Shown here: piece after piece, positions 12,386 through 23,103 of the stretch
Layout: each line of letters starts with the position of its first letter
Position numbering within the stretch: position 1 is the first letter of the stretch
Assembly: GCA_024336345.1 (NCBI GenBank)
Contig: JANFOG010000001.1
Coordinates: 3,286,001-3,350,000 of the forward strand
Direction of reading: 5' to 3'
From: Mariannaea sp. PMI_226
Lineage: Eukaryota; Ascomycota; Sordariomycetes; Hypocreales; Nectriaceae
DNA length: 64,000 bases
The notes under the pieces: generated by a model
Told to the model about the DNA's origin: nothing
Databases searched by the model: none
What the model saw: only the letters and a program-made list of their open reading frames with translations
Translations under genes and position numbers: made by a program

Positions 12386-13176
12386 GTTGCTGAGGCTGTC
12401 AGCCATTTTGGTTGTAAAATGGCATTTTGATTGATGGAGTCTTTGTATCTGCTTTTGAGCTCCCTGTTTCCTGATTCACTTTTGGCGCTTCATAAGTTGG
12501 GTGCGTCGGTATTGGGGAGTTAGTGCAACATCATCTTCGATACCCAGGATAGGCGTATTGCGGTTTGTAGGAGAACAAAAAGAGATATTGGATCCTGGGC
12601 TCGCAAAAGGTCGAGTAGCATGTGTGCGTAGCACATGAAATTAAAGGAACAATAATAATAACCTGTTTGACTGTCAAAGCAATCGAGAATCCCAACAAGA
12701 TTTGAATAACAGAAAAAAAAAAAAAGACAAGATATATTTTGTGCGTGGGCAACTTGTCTATAGTAACTTGGCAATCTAGGTTAATGGACTAGTTGTCCTT
12801 CAAAAGACCCGAACGCCTGGGAAACTCGAACAGAATTGAATACCTAGTGCTTGCTTTTTCTCCCCGAGGAGCGCGTGCCATTCTACGAAGTACTGTTTGT
12901 GGATCTTCTTTTTGCAATTTTCGCCTTCTTCGTTCGACCTCGACGTCAATCTCCCTTCGGCTTGGCACTTGGGCGCGATCCTTCTCTTGTCTGCTGCTGC
13001 GTGTGCATCTTGACATGAACTTTTTCTTTTTGCTGTTTCCTGGTCCTTGCATCCTGTGTTACGAACTGATCCTTGTCGTTTTACTTGGTTTTTGGTTTTC
13101 TCGATTCCGAATCATTAATCTTTTCATCATAAAATCTTGAGCATGAAAGTTTGTTGCGAGTAAGTCGTGAGTTTGT
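12386..13176. other. Convergent intergenic region
   Basis: This 791-bp spacer separates two converging genes, so mainly 3' UTRs are expected. An A12-14 run lies near 12714. The only frame of note is the small charged one at 12789-13052 (minus), listed separately. Confidence 0.55.
12789..13052 (-). CDS. Possible small, highly charged protein (weak)
   Basis: This frame of 87 codons starts MQGPGNSKKKKF; an inner ATG at 13016 would give 75 residues. The translation is unusually coherent for spacer DNA: an amphipathic, Arg/Glu/Lys-rich middle (EIDVEVERRRRKLQKED) followed by ARAPRGEKAS. I know no family for it. It could equally be 3' UTR of a neighbour. No splice extension was found. Confidence 0.25.
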   Translation of the reverse strand: MQGPGNSKKKKFMSRCTRSSRQEKDRAQVPSRREIDVEVERRRRKLQKEDPQTVLRRMARAPRGEKASTRYSILFEFPRRSGLLKDN

Positions 13177-13880
13177 TCACGCCTCGGGGTCTTCCTGAAC
13201 TTGTGCCTCCTCGGCTCTCTTCTTCTTCAGCTGACGGGCCTCCTCGTCAGGTGTCAAGGTACGCAATTGGAGAGCATGAATACCGCCCTCGGCGGCCATT
13301 TCATCCCGGAGCAGAGCATACACCATCCGATGTCGGGCGGGCTGCATCTTGGAGTTAAAGGCTTCCGAAATGATGACAACTCTGACGATAAGGTTAGCAG
13401 TGGCTTTCTTTGCTTCGAAATGTACACAGTGGTTGTCCAGATACGAAGGCGAATGTTCAAGAATGAATTGGAATACGTATGCGGAAGAGTGGCGTGAGAT
13501 GTTGGCGATGGGGTCATGGTCATGGGATGCAATTGAATGGGGTGAGACTGGCAAACGAGAATGAGAAGGAGCTGCTCGGAAGACTTACCGGAAGTGGGTC
13601 TCCTTTGAGGTGCTGCCGGCCATGGCCTTGTGATGGGCGTGCTTGTGGGAATCATTGTAAATTTCCAGCGACTGAGGGTTGAAGGCGGCGGTGATCTTTG
13701 GTGGTCATGTTAGTATTCGTACCCGTGTTGACAATGGCAGGGTTGAAATGGCAGGGTTGAGTGAGCTGGTGGAGGACTGCATACCTTGGCCCGAATAACG
13801 TCCTCGACAGGAGTGTTGGAGCTCATGGTGGAGAGCTGTCGTCCGACGCTCGAGAAGCCGAGCGCGTATCGTCGAAACAT
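13177..13880 (-). CDS. BOL1: Mitochondrial BolA-family protein (Bol1/Uvi31 type)
   Basis: BolA proteins work with monothiol glutaredoxin Grx5 in late mitochondrial iron-sulfur cluster delivery. The model has three exons: 13880-13785, 13695-13589 and 13381-13177, giving 135 aa; the introns are 89 nt and 207 nt. All junctions keep frame and have GT..AG ends. The BolA core is plain: an ITAAFNPQSLEIYNDSHKHA block, then FNSKMQPARHRMVYALL and GGIHALQLRTLTP. The His in PARHR is the conserved cluster-ligand position of the family. The upstream ATG at 13880 adds MFRRYALGFSSVGRQLST, an Arg/Ser-rich, acid-free presequence. A second in-frame ATG at 13826 gives a protein starting directly at the core, so dual targeting is possible. 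The tail is a charged KKKRAEEAQ extension. Confidence 0.9.
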
Positions 13881-16800
13881 GAGGTGTGAACCGGTATGAG
13901 AGAGATGAAAGCGAAGGCTCAGGTGGAAGGAAGTAAGACTGCCAATTTTTTTTTTTTCGAGTATCGACCTTGGTCTGCACTTAGTTGGTTTCCACCCGCC
14001 TCGGCGCTACAGTGATTGGCTGCCAAGCACCAAAGCTCGCAAAGTGGCACGATATAGGCCGGAAGGGACGAGACTTGGACGACCGAGGGTCGAAAAGCGA
14101 TTTGAGACGACAGAACAGGTGCGTGGCGGTAAGATCAGATAAAATAGATGAGAAGACGAGAAAAGTGTTGAAAGGTTGGGACAAAGTTGGTTCCAAAGCC
14201 TGCCCTTTGTTTCTTCCTGCTCCTTTTGTTGGCTTTTGTTACTCCGCGGCTTCCCCAACTGGCAGGTTTCTGTGTGATAAAGAGAAGGAGATGGGAGGAG
14301 ATTGTAGTGAGAGATATGAGGGAGGCAAAATAGGAATTAAGAAGCAAAGAGGAATGAATAGTTGGAGGGGAACTAACTTGGAGGGTAGGAAGGAATAAAG
14401 AGGGAGATGGGGGACAGATTTATTGCCGAACAGGCGGGTACTATGGTACTTTCTTTGCCAACCAGAGGAAAAATTTACACTGAATCTGTTGGCGTTTCGG
14501 TGTGATGGTCGGTGAGCTTATGAACCAGTGCCTGACGTAGATACCTATCTTTACTCAGTAAGGCACCGCGAAAGTGCCTACGTAGCAAAGGTACTAATTA
14601 CCGGCAGGTACCTATAACAACCGACATGGCTCAGGCTGCAGCACAGCGCATCACAACGCACACATCACACCCTCACATCACGCCTTTCTTTTTCCTTCCT
14701 GCTGCCGGTATAATTGGGAGATAATGTACTGTCATTTACGGGTTACTTCGTACTTTTTCTGTACACATCATCACCTAAATAGGGATCTTGCATATCAAAC
14801 CCATGACACATTCAAGCAGTACTGTGGTGGTGGCTTTTTTTCTTTTTTCTTTTTTCCCTTTCGGTTTTTTTCTTGCATCTTGTAGCCTGTAGTGCAGCAG
14901 GGGGCCAGCCAAGCCAGTGAGTCTACCATGTCCTCGATACTTCGTGCTAGGCCCCTTAACTGATGAGGTTGGGCTGGGTGGCAACTCTGCCGCTTCTGAC
15001 ATCTTTGGGGTTCTGTAGGTATCCTAGGTATGTATGTTCCTGTTGTTTGTCGAAATGTACAGAACTGGCGTGGGAACCTACATCCTGTACGGATACGCAA
15101 TGACCATTCCGGTAATCGCTCGCTGTTCCTTGGCGAATGGACCAGGGGGGCCAGCCCTTTTGCTGGGGTAGGAGTGGGCAGCAGCTAAAAGGCCCCAATG
15201 GCAGACCGCCGCAAGCAACTGATCGATGAGAAGCGGTGAAGACATGTGGAATGAGCCGGGGACCTGGGACCGGACTCAAGGGGGGGGAAAAGGCGGTGGG
15301 TGGGTACACCCTCCCATGTCCCGAGATGGACAGCGGCAAGTCAAGTCCAGTGTCAATCAAAGTTTATACCAACCAGTACGTACCTCCCTCCAAACAGATT
15401 ATCTTGGCGATATCTGTGCTGGTACCGTATCTGTATGACTGTGCTCAAGCACTGATCATGCTGGCATGCTTCGAGAAGAAGAAATAACAGATGATATCTC
15501 GGTCCCCCAGGTGTGAACGGTCTTTTTGGGGTTCACCAATCACCTCGTCAAGGTTTTTGTTTTCCTCAGTCTGAACCACAAGCAGCAGCATGACTTCACC
15601 TTCATGAAACGGACCCCCCTCTCTCTCCCAAACTACGGGCTCATTGCCAGCATTCAAGGCAAGCAGCTTCACATCGGCGGTGTGGAGTTCTCCCGCCGCT
15701 ACTCAAGAGGCACGTAGGCATGAAGGCACGTTTGGGCTCCGTACTATCCTTCGTACAGTAGTTTGCCTGTCGTTCTGTAGGTACGGCCCAAGCGGGCGGA
15801 ACCCGGTGTGACGCCCTTGCTTCCAGGAGGTTGATATGCGAGCCTGGGGCTGGAACAAATCCACACCACCATCCCACTGATTGGCGCGGGGAGACCGGGG
15901 AAGGAGAGAGACTTGAGTCAAAAAAAATCCGAGGAGAATGATATGACAAGATTGGGTGCAGGATGCAATGATGTCCTGTATGTACGAGGTGCTCCAGAGA
16001 CTCCTGCATGCCGACATGTCCAAGTATGCTCCGTGTCTGCAACTGTGACATCAGGTGTTGACAGCTGTGAGTCGTTGTTGACGAACAGCTCCAACCCAAC
16101 AGGCGCACACATAAGCATCCACCATAAGAAGACGGTGTGATGATCGTGGAGACATCCGAACAAGTTGCATGTCCCTTCTCAAGTAGTCACAAGCAGGGGT
16201 CCCTGACGTCGCATGGGCGCACAGAACCTTCGAAAGAAGCATTACAGTCATACTGTGCCAACTACCCCTCCCCCCCCTTCCACTCCCTCCCCATGCGTCC
16301 CGCTCCGCTGCCAGCATACCGGTAACTATCTTGTCAGTTTTGTCGCCCCTCTTTGTCCAGGCCCAGACATCCAGTGGCATCCACATGACCATGGTTTGTT
16401 GGTTTGCCGCGTTTGCTTCTTTCTTTTTTTTCTTTTTCCTCCTCTTGCCCTTTTGTAAATAAAAATTAAAACATGAGAAAAAAAATCCCACCTTGCTCGG
16501 GTTCAGGCCGAGAGGAGAAAACTTGCCTCCATCCTACGTACACGTAGATAGTTCTTGCGCTAGCATGTGTCAACACCATGCCTCAAATAGTCAATAAAAC
16601 TGAGTGTGCTCACCGTCTCCGAGATAGGCGAGACTGGTAGATACGCGCGGGCAACCCCTGATAGGCACCCAGTCAAATAGTAACCTGTTTGTATAGATAC
16701 AAACGTAGGTAGCTCCTGTGGATAAACTTCAGGGTGGTCTTCTATCTGGTGCAATGTCCCATTCCAAATTCAACATCATCCTCCCCAATGTGTTGGAAGT

Positions 16801-16990
16801 TGTCAATACAACTAAGGCAGCTCACTGACCCTCGTGTAGCACTGGGCTGCAGCATGATATCATCACGTGAGTGTTGAGTTGGCAAAGGTAGGGTAAGGTA
16901 CCTGATGCGGTGGATTTTGTCGTATGAAAGCCAGGGAAATGTATTCTAGGAAACCCTTTACTCCGTACTCCATAGCTAATTCTAAGAAAA
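13881..16990. other. 3.1-kb intergenic region without a supported gene
   Basis: The stretch contains only short overlapping frames with incoherent translations (for example 15641-16108, minus). It is dotted with TACCTA/TAGGTA-type short palindromes (near 14520-14620, 15010-15050, 15370-15430 and 15740-15790) and polypyrimidine runs (14829-14872, 16411-16440). The BolA promoter must lie in its left part. A run of nine or more T occurs near 13947. Confidence 0.55.
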
Positions 16991-18333
16991 TTATTCGAAT
17001 ATCTTATTCAGCTGGGGAAATCTCTCTTGGATGGCATCACGTGCCTCCTCGCGCCGTTTAAGACGCCTCATCTCACCAAACTTTAATGCACCCCCGGCTA
17101 CGTCGGATGCCACTCTCCCAAGAAGCGAACCCGCAACAACCGGCGCGAGGAGAGGTGCGGCAAGGCCTCCGGTCATCGGGATGAGTACGCCAGCACCTAT
17201 GGTGGCCACCATAGCTATTGAGCCTCCCTGGTGTAGGGTCTGCTGCCTTGGTTCTATGACTTCTGTCTGTCTAAGTTCGTCTCGACGCGATATGAGAGCA
17301 CGGCAGACGGACAGGCCTACGTCGTCTGTTAGAAGGCCCGCCAGGACGATGGCGAAATCGGCGTCACTCCACCAGATGCTCAAATAATTCCAACCTGTTC
17401 GAACTTGGTCATAGTCTACAAGCGGGAAAGGTCAGTAATTCGTGGGCCCTAGGCGGTATCTCTCATGGGAAACTCACGCTCTGTGCATAGAGCAACAGCG
17501 TCTCCCTCACATGTAGTAACACCAACTTCTTGGATAGCATTAATCTGGCCAACAGATTCCCGGGTCCACGCAACCGCTCTCGAGCCGCCTGCATCGCCAT
17601 AGTAGTCCCAAAACTTCTGGCCCTCGAACTTTTCGGCGAGTGTCTTCTTGGTAGACTTCCATATTTGCGTAGGTACGAGACAGAGGGCAAAGTCTCGCCG
17701 AAATGCCAACGATGTCATCATGGGCGGGATGCCTTCTGTAGAGGTAGTGTCCCAAGGTATCGGCTGAGGAACGTCGGATCTCGCACACAGATGATCGCTC
17801 ACAGGCCCGTATACTTGAGCAGAGGGCTTTGTCACAAGAAGGATTTGGTATTTGGAAGGACGAGCATGGCTGCGGTTAGGATTGGATACGCCGTCTTCAA
17901 AGAATCCCGTTAGCAACTGTCAAGTGGGCATTCTAGATCTGAGATAAAGGGTATGTCGTATACCTGAAGTAGTACCGTCATCTTGTAGCCACTGCAGGGC
18001 TCGCACAATCAAACTGGCTCCCCATATACGAAGCCAAGCACGATTACGGCGAAGCTCTGGGCCGGCTTCGGATTTCCAGCTGTCCAAAGCCTCGAGAAGA
18101 TATTGGTGCGTCACTTCCAGTGCGGCAGAGACACCATCGCCGGCGCAGAGACCATCGACCAGCCGCCGAAGCAATGGAGACGTGTTCCAACATTCGTGGC
18201 CGTGCCAGGCGAGCCAAGTGAAACCGGCCCATAGGAGAAGGTTGCGTAATAGCACCAGAGGCTGCGGAGTGAAGATGATAAATGCGGCAGCGACACTCGT
18301 CAGGAGCGCAAACTCGAACTGCCCAAGTGCCAT
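16991..18333 (-). CDS. Uncharacterised membrane-associated protein, 403 aa
   Basis: The model has three exons: 18333-17964, 17894-17478 and 17415-16991, with introns of 69 and 62 nt. The first acceptor is placed after a textbook GCTAACG branch site (TTTGAAG end); the earlier AG would put a stop in frame. The N-terminus is hydrophobic (two segments within residues 5-45: FALLTSVAAAFIIF and LLLWAGFTWLAWHG), consistent with a membrane hairpin or signal anchor. The middle (about residues 125-262) is soluble and may be enzymatic, with PSKYQILLVTKPSAQVYGP and CEGDAVALCTE. Residues 328-361 form a Gly/Ala-rich hydrophobic stretch (SIAMVATIGAGVLIPMTGG), followed by a basic coiled end (EMRRLKRREEARDA). 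I recognise no family. A local membrane role is the only inference the sequence supports. Confidence 0.75.
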
Positions 18334-19607
18334 CCTGCCTCACTTGGTAGGTGGATCCTGAAGGAAGATCGTGGTGAGGAGGCGGTGGAAGCCTTGTTGT
18401 TGAGAAATCGCTAGCGAGCGCATTCGCTTAAATTGGGGGAGGGGGGGTAAGCGAAATCCCCATCAAAAGGAAACAACAGAATACGGTTGTATGTACAGGT
18501 AAAGCGTGCAATCCTCAATTGCAGTTGCACAAGGCGGGCAGAATCGAAGCCTTTCTGCCCCATCACGCGGCCCAAGAGGTCAGCCACCATCGTGCAGCAA
18601 CCAGCGTATGATTGGTTCCAATTGCCGGTATTCATCGCTGATTCCGAGTGCCCTGCAACAAGATCAAGGTACCTTGCCTGCAAATCTGCGACTATCGCCC
18701 TTGCATAGTATCGGAATGATGCAAATGGATGCTATATTTCAGGCGACTTCCAATTGTATTTTGATTTTGCAGACTACAATTTGTCTTATCTCGTTGGTTT
18801 TGGTGTATTGCGCTCCGTACCTCCTTGCATAAAGCACTGGAGGTTGGTATCCAGAGCGTATATTCTACAGGGTAAACGAGAAGTGTTGGCGATGTAGACA
18901 CAGCGACATTGTCAATTGACGCTCTACACTGCATTTTAGTCCTGGTGTGTTCTCTTATCCTCTTCCTTGGCGATTGCTACGATGTCTAAAGTCCAGATTT
19001 CGCTGGGCTAGCTAGTAAAATGGTGATTAAGATGATGTCTATCCGATTATTCAACATGCTCAGCTATCACCCACCTCTCGCGTGAGGTGTTGGTTATTGC
19101 CTGCTGATGAGCAACACGTACGCTAGAAAAAAATCATTGGGCTAAATCATCTACTCGGCGCTTGCTTGCAAGTATCCCGCATCTTGGAGACCAAGCCGCG
19201 CCATATTTTGCATTTCATCAATATGACTGTTTCCTAACATAGGTAAAACACTTACCATAGCAGATTGGCAAGATAGGCTATAAAGAGCCGTCGAGGCAAA
19301 TTCATCGGCGGGGTTCCCTTGTGGATCCTGGCCTCGCCTCACGGCCCTGGGGCTCCATTATCCGACGTCACCAGAACCACACCGAGCTGTGCACGGCACG
19401 ACGGCAAGAGAAGTGCGATGCTCGGATCTCAAGTCTGCTCCGTCACCACCTTGACAACTTCAGACCTCGGTTTTCAAATGTGCCGCAGGACCGGATCTTA
19501 TACGTTTGCGTCTCCGCTCACGCATTCTTCCACGCCGGGTCCCAAATGCAATTGACTTGCATATTCTGTTCCTTTCCTGTGTCATCACCTTTCGATCCTT
19601 TGCAACA
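18334..19607. other. Divergent intergenic region
   Basis: This is 1.27 kb between the divergent starts of the 403-aa membrane protein (minus) and the acyl-CoA synthetase (plus). No frame in it translates convincingly. Promoters for both genes are expected here, but I cannot point to specific sites. Confidence 0.5.
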
Positions 19608-21557
19608 ATGGCGCTTCTCCGATCTCTCGTTTCTCCTGCCCACCGGCGTCCTTTAACTTCAACCTCATTCCGATCCTTTGTTACTCCCACCCTTAGAAGT
19701 ATATCCTCCTTGCCACGTCTTCCCTTACTCGAAGCCATATCGCGTCACGATCCTGATTCCACCGTCGCTGTTCATTCCCTCTCTGGTCGCACCTTCAGGT
19801 ATGGCGAGCTTCTCGGTGATGTGCGCCACGCACGAGATAGCCTATCTAAAGCTATTGGCCGCGAGGACCTCAATGGCGAGCGTATTGCGTTCCTCGTAGA
19901 AAATAGCTACGACTATATTGGTGAGAAACGATATTGTCATCCATCCTGACCACACATTCAGCACACTGACTGGCAATTACTCAGTTACCCTTCTTGCTAT
20001 CATGGCTGCTCGATCGATCGCTGTTCCTTTGTCCCCGGCATTTCCAGCTGTTGAGCTTCAATACATCCTCAACCAAAGCGAAGCCTCTTTGCTAGTCTCC
20101 TCCTCCAAGTTCAACGCCAAGGCCAAAGAGGTTCTAGCGACCGAACTTACAATTAAGCCCGCGCACCTCGAGTTGTTGAAACACAAGGGAGGTAGAAGTC
20201 ACGAGCATATTGCGCTGAGTGATGCCGACCCCGGAGAGGCTGGTATGATGCTCTACACATCGGGCACGACGAACCGGCCTGTAAGAGACGACTCTCCATT
20301 TTATGTTTCATGCTTTATTTGACATTCCGTTTCTTGGGAGATTCTTGGTGCTGATACATAACACAGAAGGGAGTTTTGCTTCCTCAGTCAGTCCTTACTG
20401 CTCAGTCGCGCTCTCTCCTTGAGGCTTGGAACTACTCACCCGCCGACCGTCTCCTTCACGTCCTTCCATTGCACCATATCCATGGCACTGTCAACGCAAT
20501 CCTCACCCCACTTCTAGCTGGATCTTCAATCGAGTTCATGTTCCCATTCAATGCTGACGCAGTATGGAAGCGCCTTTCAGCTCCATTTGTCGCAGACTCC
20601 GGCCAAGAGTGCACCAAGGACAAGATCACTTTCTTCACTGTTGTTCCTACAGTTTATAGCCGCCTTCTTACCAGCTACAAAGCCCTAAGCCCAGAGATCC
20701 AGGAGGCAGGCCGCACCGCAACGTCCCCAGAGCACATGCGCCTTGCCATCTCTGGCTCCGCCGCGCTACCAACTCCGATCAAGTCGGCATGGCGGGAGCT
20801 GAGCCATGGGAACGTCCTTCTTGAGCGATATGGTATGACCGAAGTCGGTATGGCCCTCAGTTGTGGACTTGATTTTGAGGACCGTGTGGATGCCAGTGTC
20901 GGATGGCCCCTTCCGTCAGTAGAAGCTCGACTCGTCGATGTCGATACCGGAAAGATCATTGAGGAAGGGGAAGAGATTGACGTAGACACTGGCCGTGAGC
21001 GATCAGGCGAGATTCAACTTCGTGGTCCCACCATTTTCCGTGAATACTGGCGTAACCCAACCGCGACTGCGAATGAGTTTGTAGAAGGCGAAGACGGTAA
21101 GGGCCGCTGGTTCAAAACCGGCGACGTTGCCGTCCGCCGCTCCGTCGCTAATGCCGGGCACAACGCCTCCCAGCCTTGGGCTCGTGGACCCATGTACTTT
21201 ATCCAAGGCCGCAAGTCAGCGGACATTATCAAAACCGGTGGTGAGAAGGTCAGCGCCCTCGAGGTTGAGCGCGAGCTCCTGTCCCTCCCTCAAGTGGCGG
21301 AAGCGGCTGTGGTCGCTGTCCCCAGCGGTAAATGGGGCCACAAGGTCGGCGCGATCATCATCCTCGACCAAGACGTTACCACAAAGTGGTCGCCTCTAGA
21401 TATGCGCCGGGCCCTCAAAGATCGCCTGGCCAATTACAAGATACCCCAAGTTATGCGCATTGTTGACCACATCCCCCGCAATGCCATGGGGAAGATCAAC
21501 AAGAAGCAACTAGTCAAGGCTATCTTTGCTGATGAGTTTAGTGATAATGAAGTGTAA
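19608..21557 (+). CDS. Mitochondrial malonyl-CoA synthetase-like acyl-CoA synthetase (ACSF3 type)
   Basis: This is a member of the ANL superfamily that adenylates a carboxylic acid and transfers it to CoA. The closest functional type is ACSF3, which makes malonyl-CoA in mitochondria and feeds mitochondrial fatty-acid (lipoate) synthesis. There are three exons: 19608-19920, 19985-20280 and 20367-21557, giving 599 aa; the introns are 64 and 86 nt. The Arg/Ser-rich N-terminus MALLRSLVSPAHRRPLTS looks like a mitochondrial presequence. Visible motifs: the P-loop LYTSGTTNRPKG (about 193-205, split by the second intron), LPLHHIHGTVNAIL, ERYGMTEVGM (about 357), WFKTGDVAV (about 450) and the C-terminal catalytic lysine in NAMGKINKKQL (about 575). 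The P-loop has Asn where Gly is commonest. Malonate as substrate is inferred from overall resemblance, not shown. A peroxisomal short-chain acyl-CoA ligase is the alternative, but no PTS1 ends the protein (it ends SDNEV). Confidence 0.88.
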
Positions 21558-22211
21558 CATACTCGGCCTGCCACACGTTATAACTAGCTTCATTTTTCTT
21601 AGGGGGGTATTAGTGGACATACTTTATAGGAGAGGTGAGACGACAAAAATATCCGTAGATAGGTTTATATATATGCTTTTGAGCGTACCGATAGATACAA
21701 GAGGCACGACAAGCACGAGAAGTCATGCGGCGAAAGCCTTCGTAATCTCCTGGCTATTCCGACCCCACTGGATGTACGCAAGATGAACATAAATTTCAAG
21801 GTAGGCGGCAATGCGAACAAGGCATCTCAGAAGACAAAAAAGAGATGGGTGAAAACGTTACAATAAATCTATTCTAAACCCACAATAGCTCTGGTGGCTA
21901 GCTCGTTATCCTCATACTGGTCGTGGCCATTTCGACTGATGAATGATATCCCTAGCAACGCTAACATAAACCTGTAAAGAAATTCGTGTCTCGCCCGAGT
22001 CATGGCCAAGCAAGAGCCAGATTATTGCTTCACTCTGCGTTCCTGACTTCCAAATAACCTCATGTCTCTCCTTTCATCCTTTCATCTGTCCACCATCAGG
22101 GATATAACTTGACAAATAAAAGGGAGGAAAATTTTGGCCAAGGCATAGTAATGGATATCTTTTGTGTTTTAAAAGCCCCAGTGAGTTCCCTTTTCAGCAA
22201 CTGCCATCGCC
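21558..22211. other. Convergent 3' intergenic region
   Basis: This 654-bp spacer separates the converging acyl-CoA synthetase and eIF4E genes. It is AT-rich and holds only short frames. Two 3' UTRs account for it. Confidence 0.55.
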
Positions 22212-23103
22212 TTAGGCAACATGCTTGGCCTTGGCTCGCGTGCTTCCCGCGTGGGCGCTGTCAGTGTGGCCAGAGAACTCAACCTGCTCGTTTGGTGGCA
22301 ACTCGAGGACTTGCTTGAACCGACGGCCAATAGACATCAGGATCTCCCTGCCTTTCTCGTTGCTGCGGCCCTTACCCCCAGCAACATCACCGTCGCCACG
22401 GCCGGGAATGCTCTTTCCAATGGTTCGGGTCCAAACACCAATTCGGAAGAAGGCCTTTCGGACGTTGACAACAACGCCCATGACCTCACCATCATCCTCA
22501 TCCTGCTCGAGGGTCTCGCCAATAGCGGCCATCATAACCTGAAGCCAGAGATGGTCGACATCGATGTTGCGCTTGTCCTTGTACTGGTAGGACCACTTGC
22601 CACCGTGCTTGTTCTGAGGGTCTTCCCACTCGGGGCGGACACCGGCCTTGAAAAGATGATAGTCGGACTTGAGGGCAAGTTCGGAGACGGCGGCGACGTT
22701 GTTCTGGGCTATTAGTTAGATTTATGTTGTCGAATCAGAGAGTTTGCATGGAATGATAAAACTTACGTAGACGCCCCAAAATTCTTCCACTGAGTCGAAA
22801 GTGATGACTTCCTTCAGAAGATCATTCCAGTTATCGCCCTGTCTTGCGGTCAGTTATTATCCAACAGACTGGCCCACGTTAAATAGACTATCGCACCTTG
22901 CCAATGGGGGGCTTGGTGAACCAGAGAGTCCACTTGTTCTGGAGAGGGTGCTTGACGTTGAAGTTGTCCTTGTCATGGAAAACAGTGACGGGCTCATCAT
23001 CCTTGGCATCGGAAGTGTCCTCTTTGCCCTGGGGGTCGACGGGGATGGTCGAGAGATCGACTTGCTCGTCCATCTTGGGGGGTTGGGTTGCGACGGCAGC
23101 CAT
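22212..23103 (-). CDS. eIF4E: Translation initiation factor eIF4E (mRNA cap-binding protein)
   Basis: eIF4E binds the 7-methylguanosine cap and recruits eIF4G to start translation in the cytosol. The model has three exons: 23103-22897, 22838-22767 and 22703-22212, giving 256 aa; the introns are 58 and 63 nt, both phase 0. The fold is recognisable: HPLQNKWTLWFTKPP, then VEEFWGVYNNVA across the second junction, FKAGVRPEWEDPQNKHGGKW, HLWLQVMMAAIGE, VVNVRKAFFRIGVWTR and ILMSIGRRFKQVLELP. Conserved tryptophans that stack on the cap and bind eIF4G are present in these blocks. The acidic, disordered first 40 residues and a short Ala/Lys tail are variable parts. An in-frame ATG at 23160 would add 19 residues; 23103 (cacaATGGCT context) is preferred. 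Confidence 0.95.

Noticed and set aside
15641..16108. 155-codon minus-strand frame in the 3.1-kb spacer
   Set aside because: The translation is rich in Ser/His/Cys without pattern, and several overlapping frames are similarly open.
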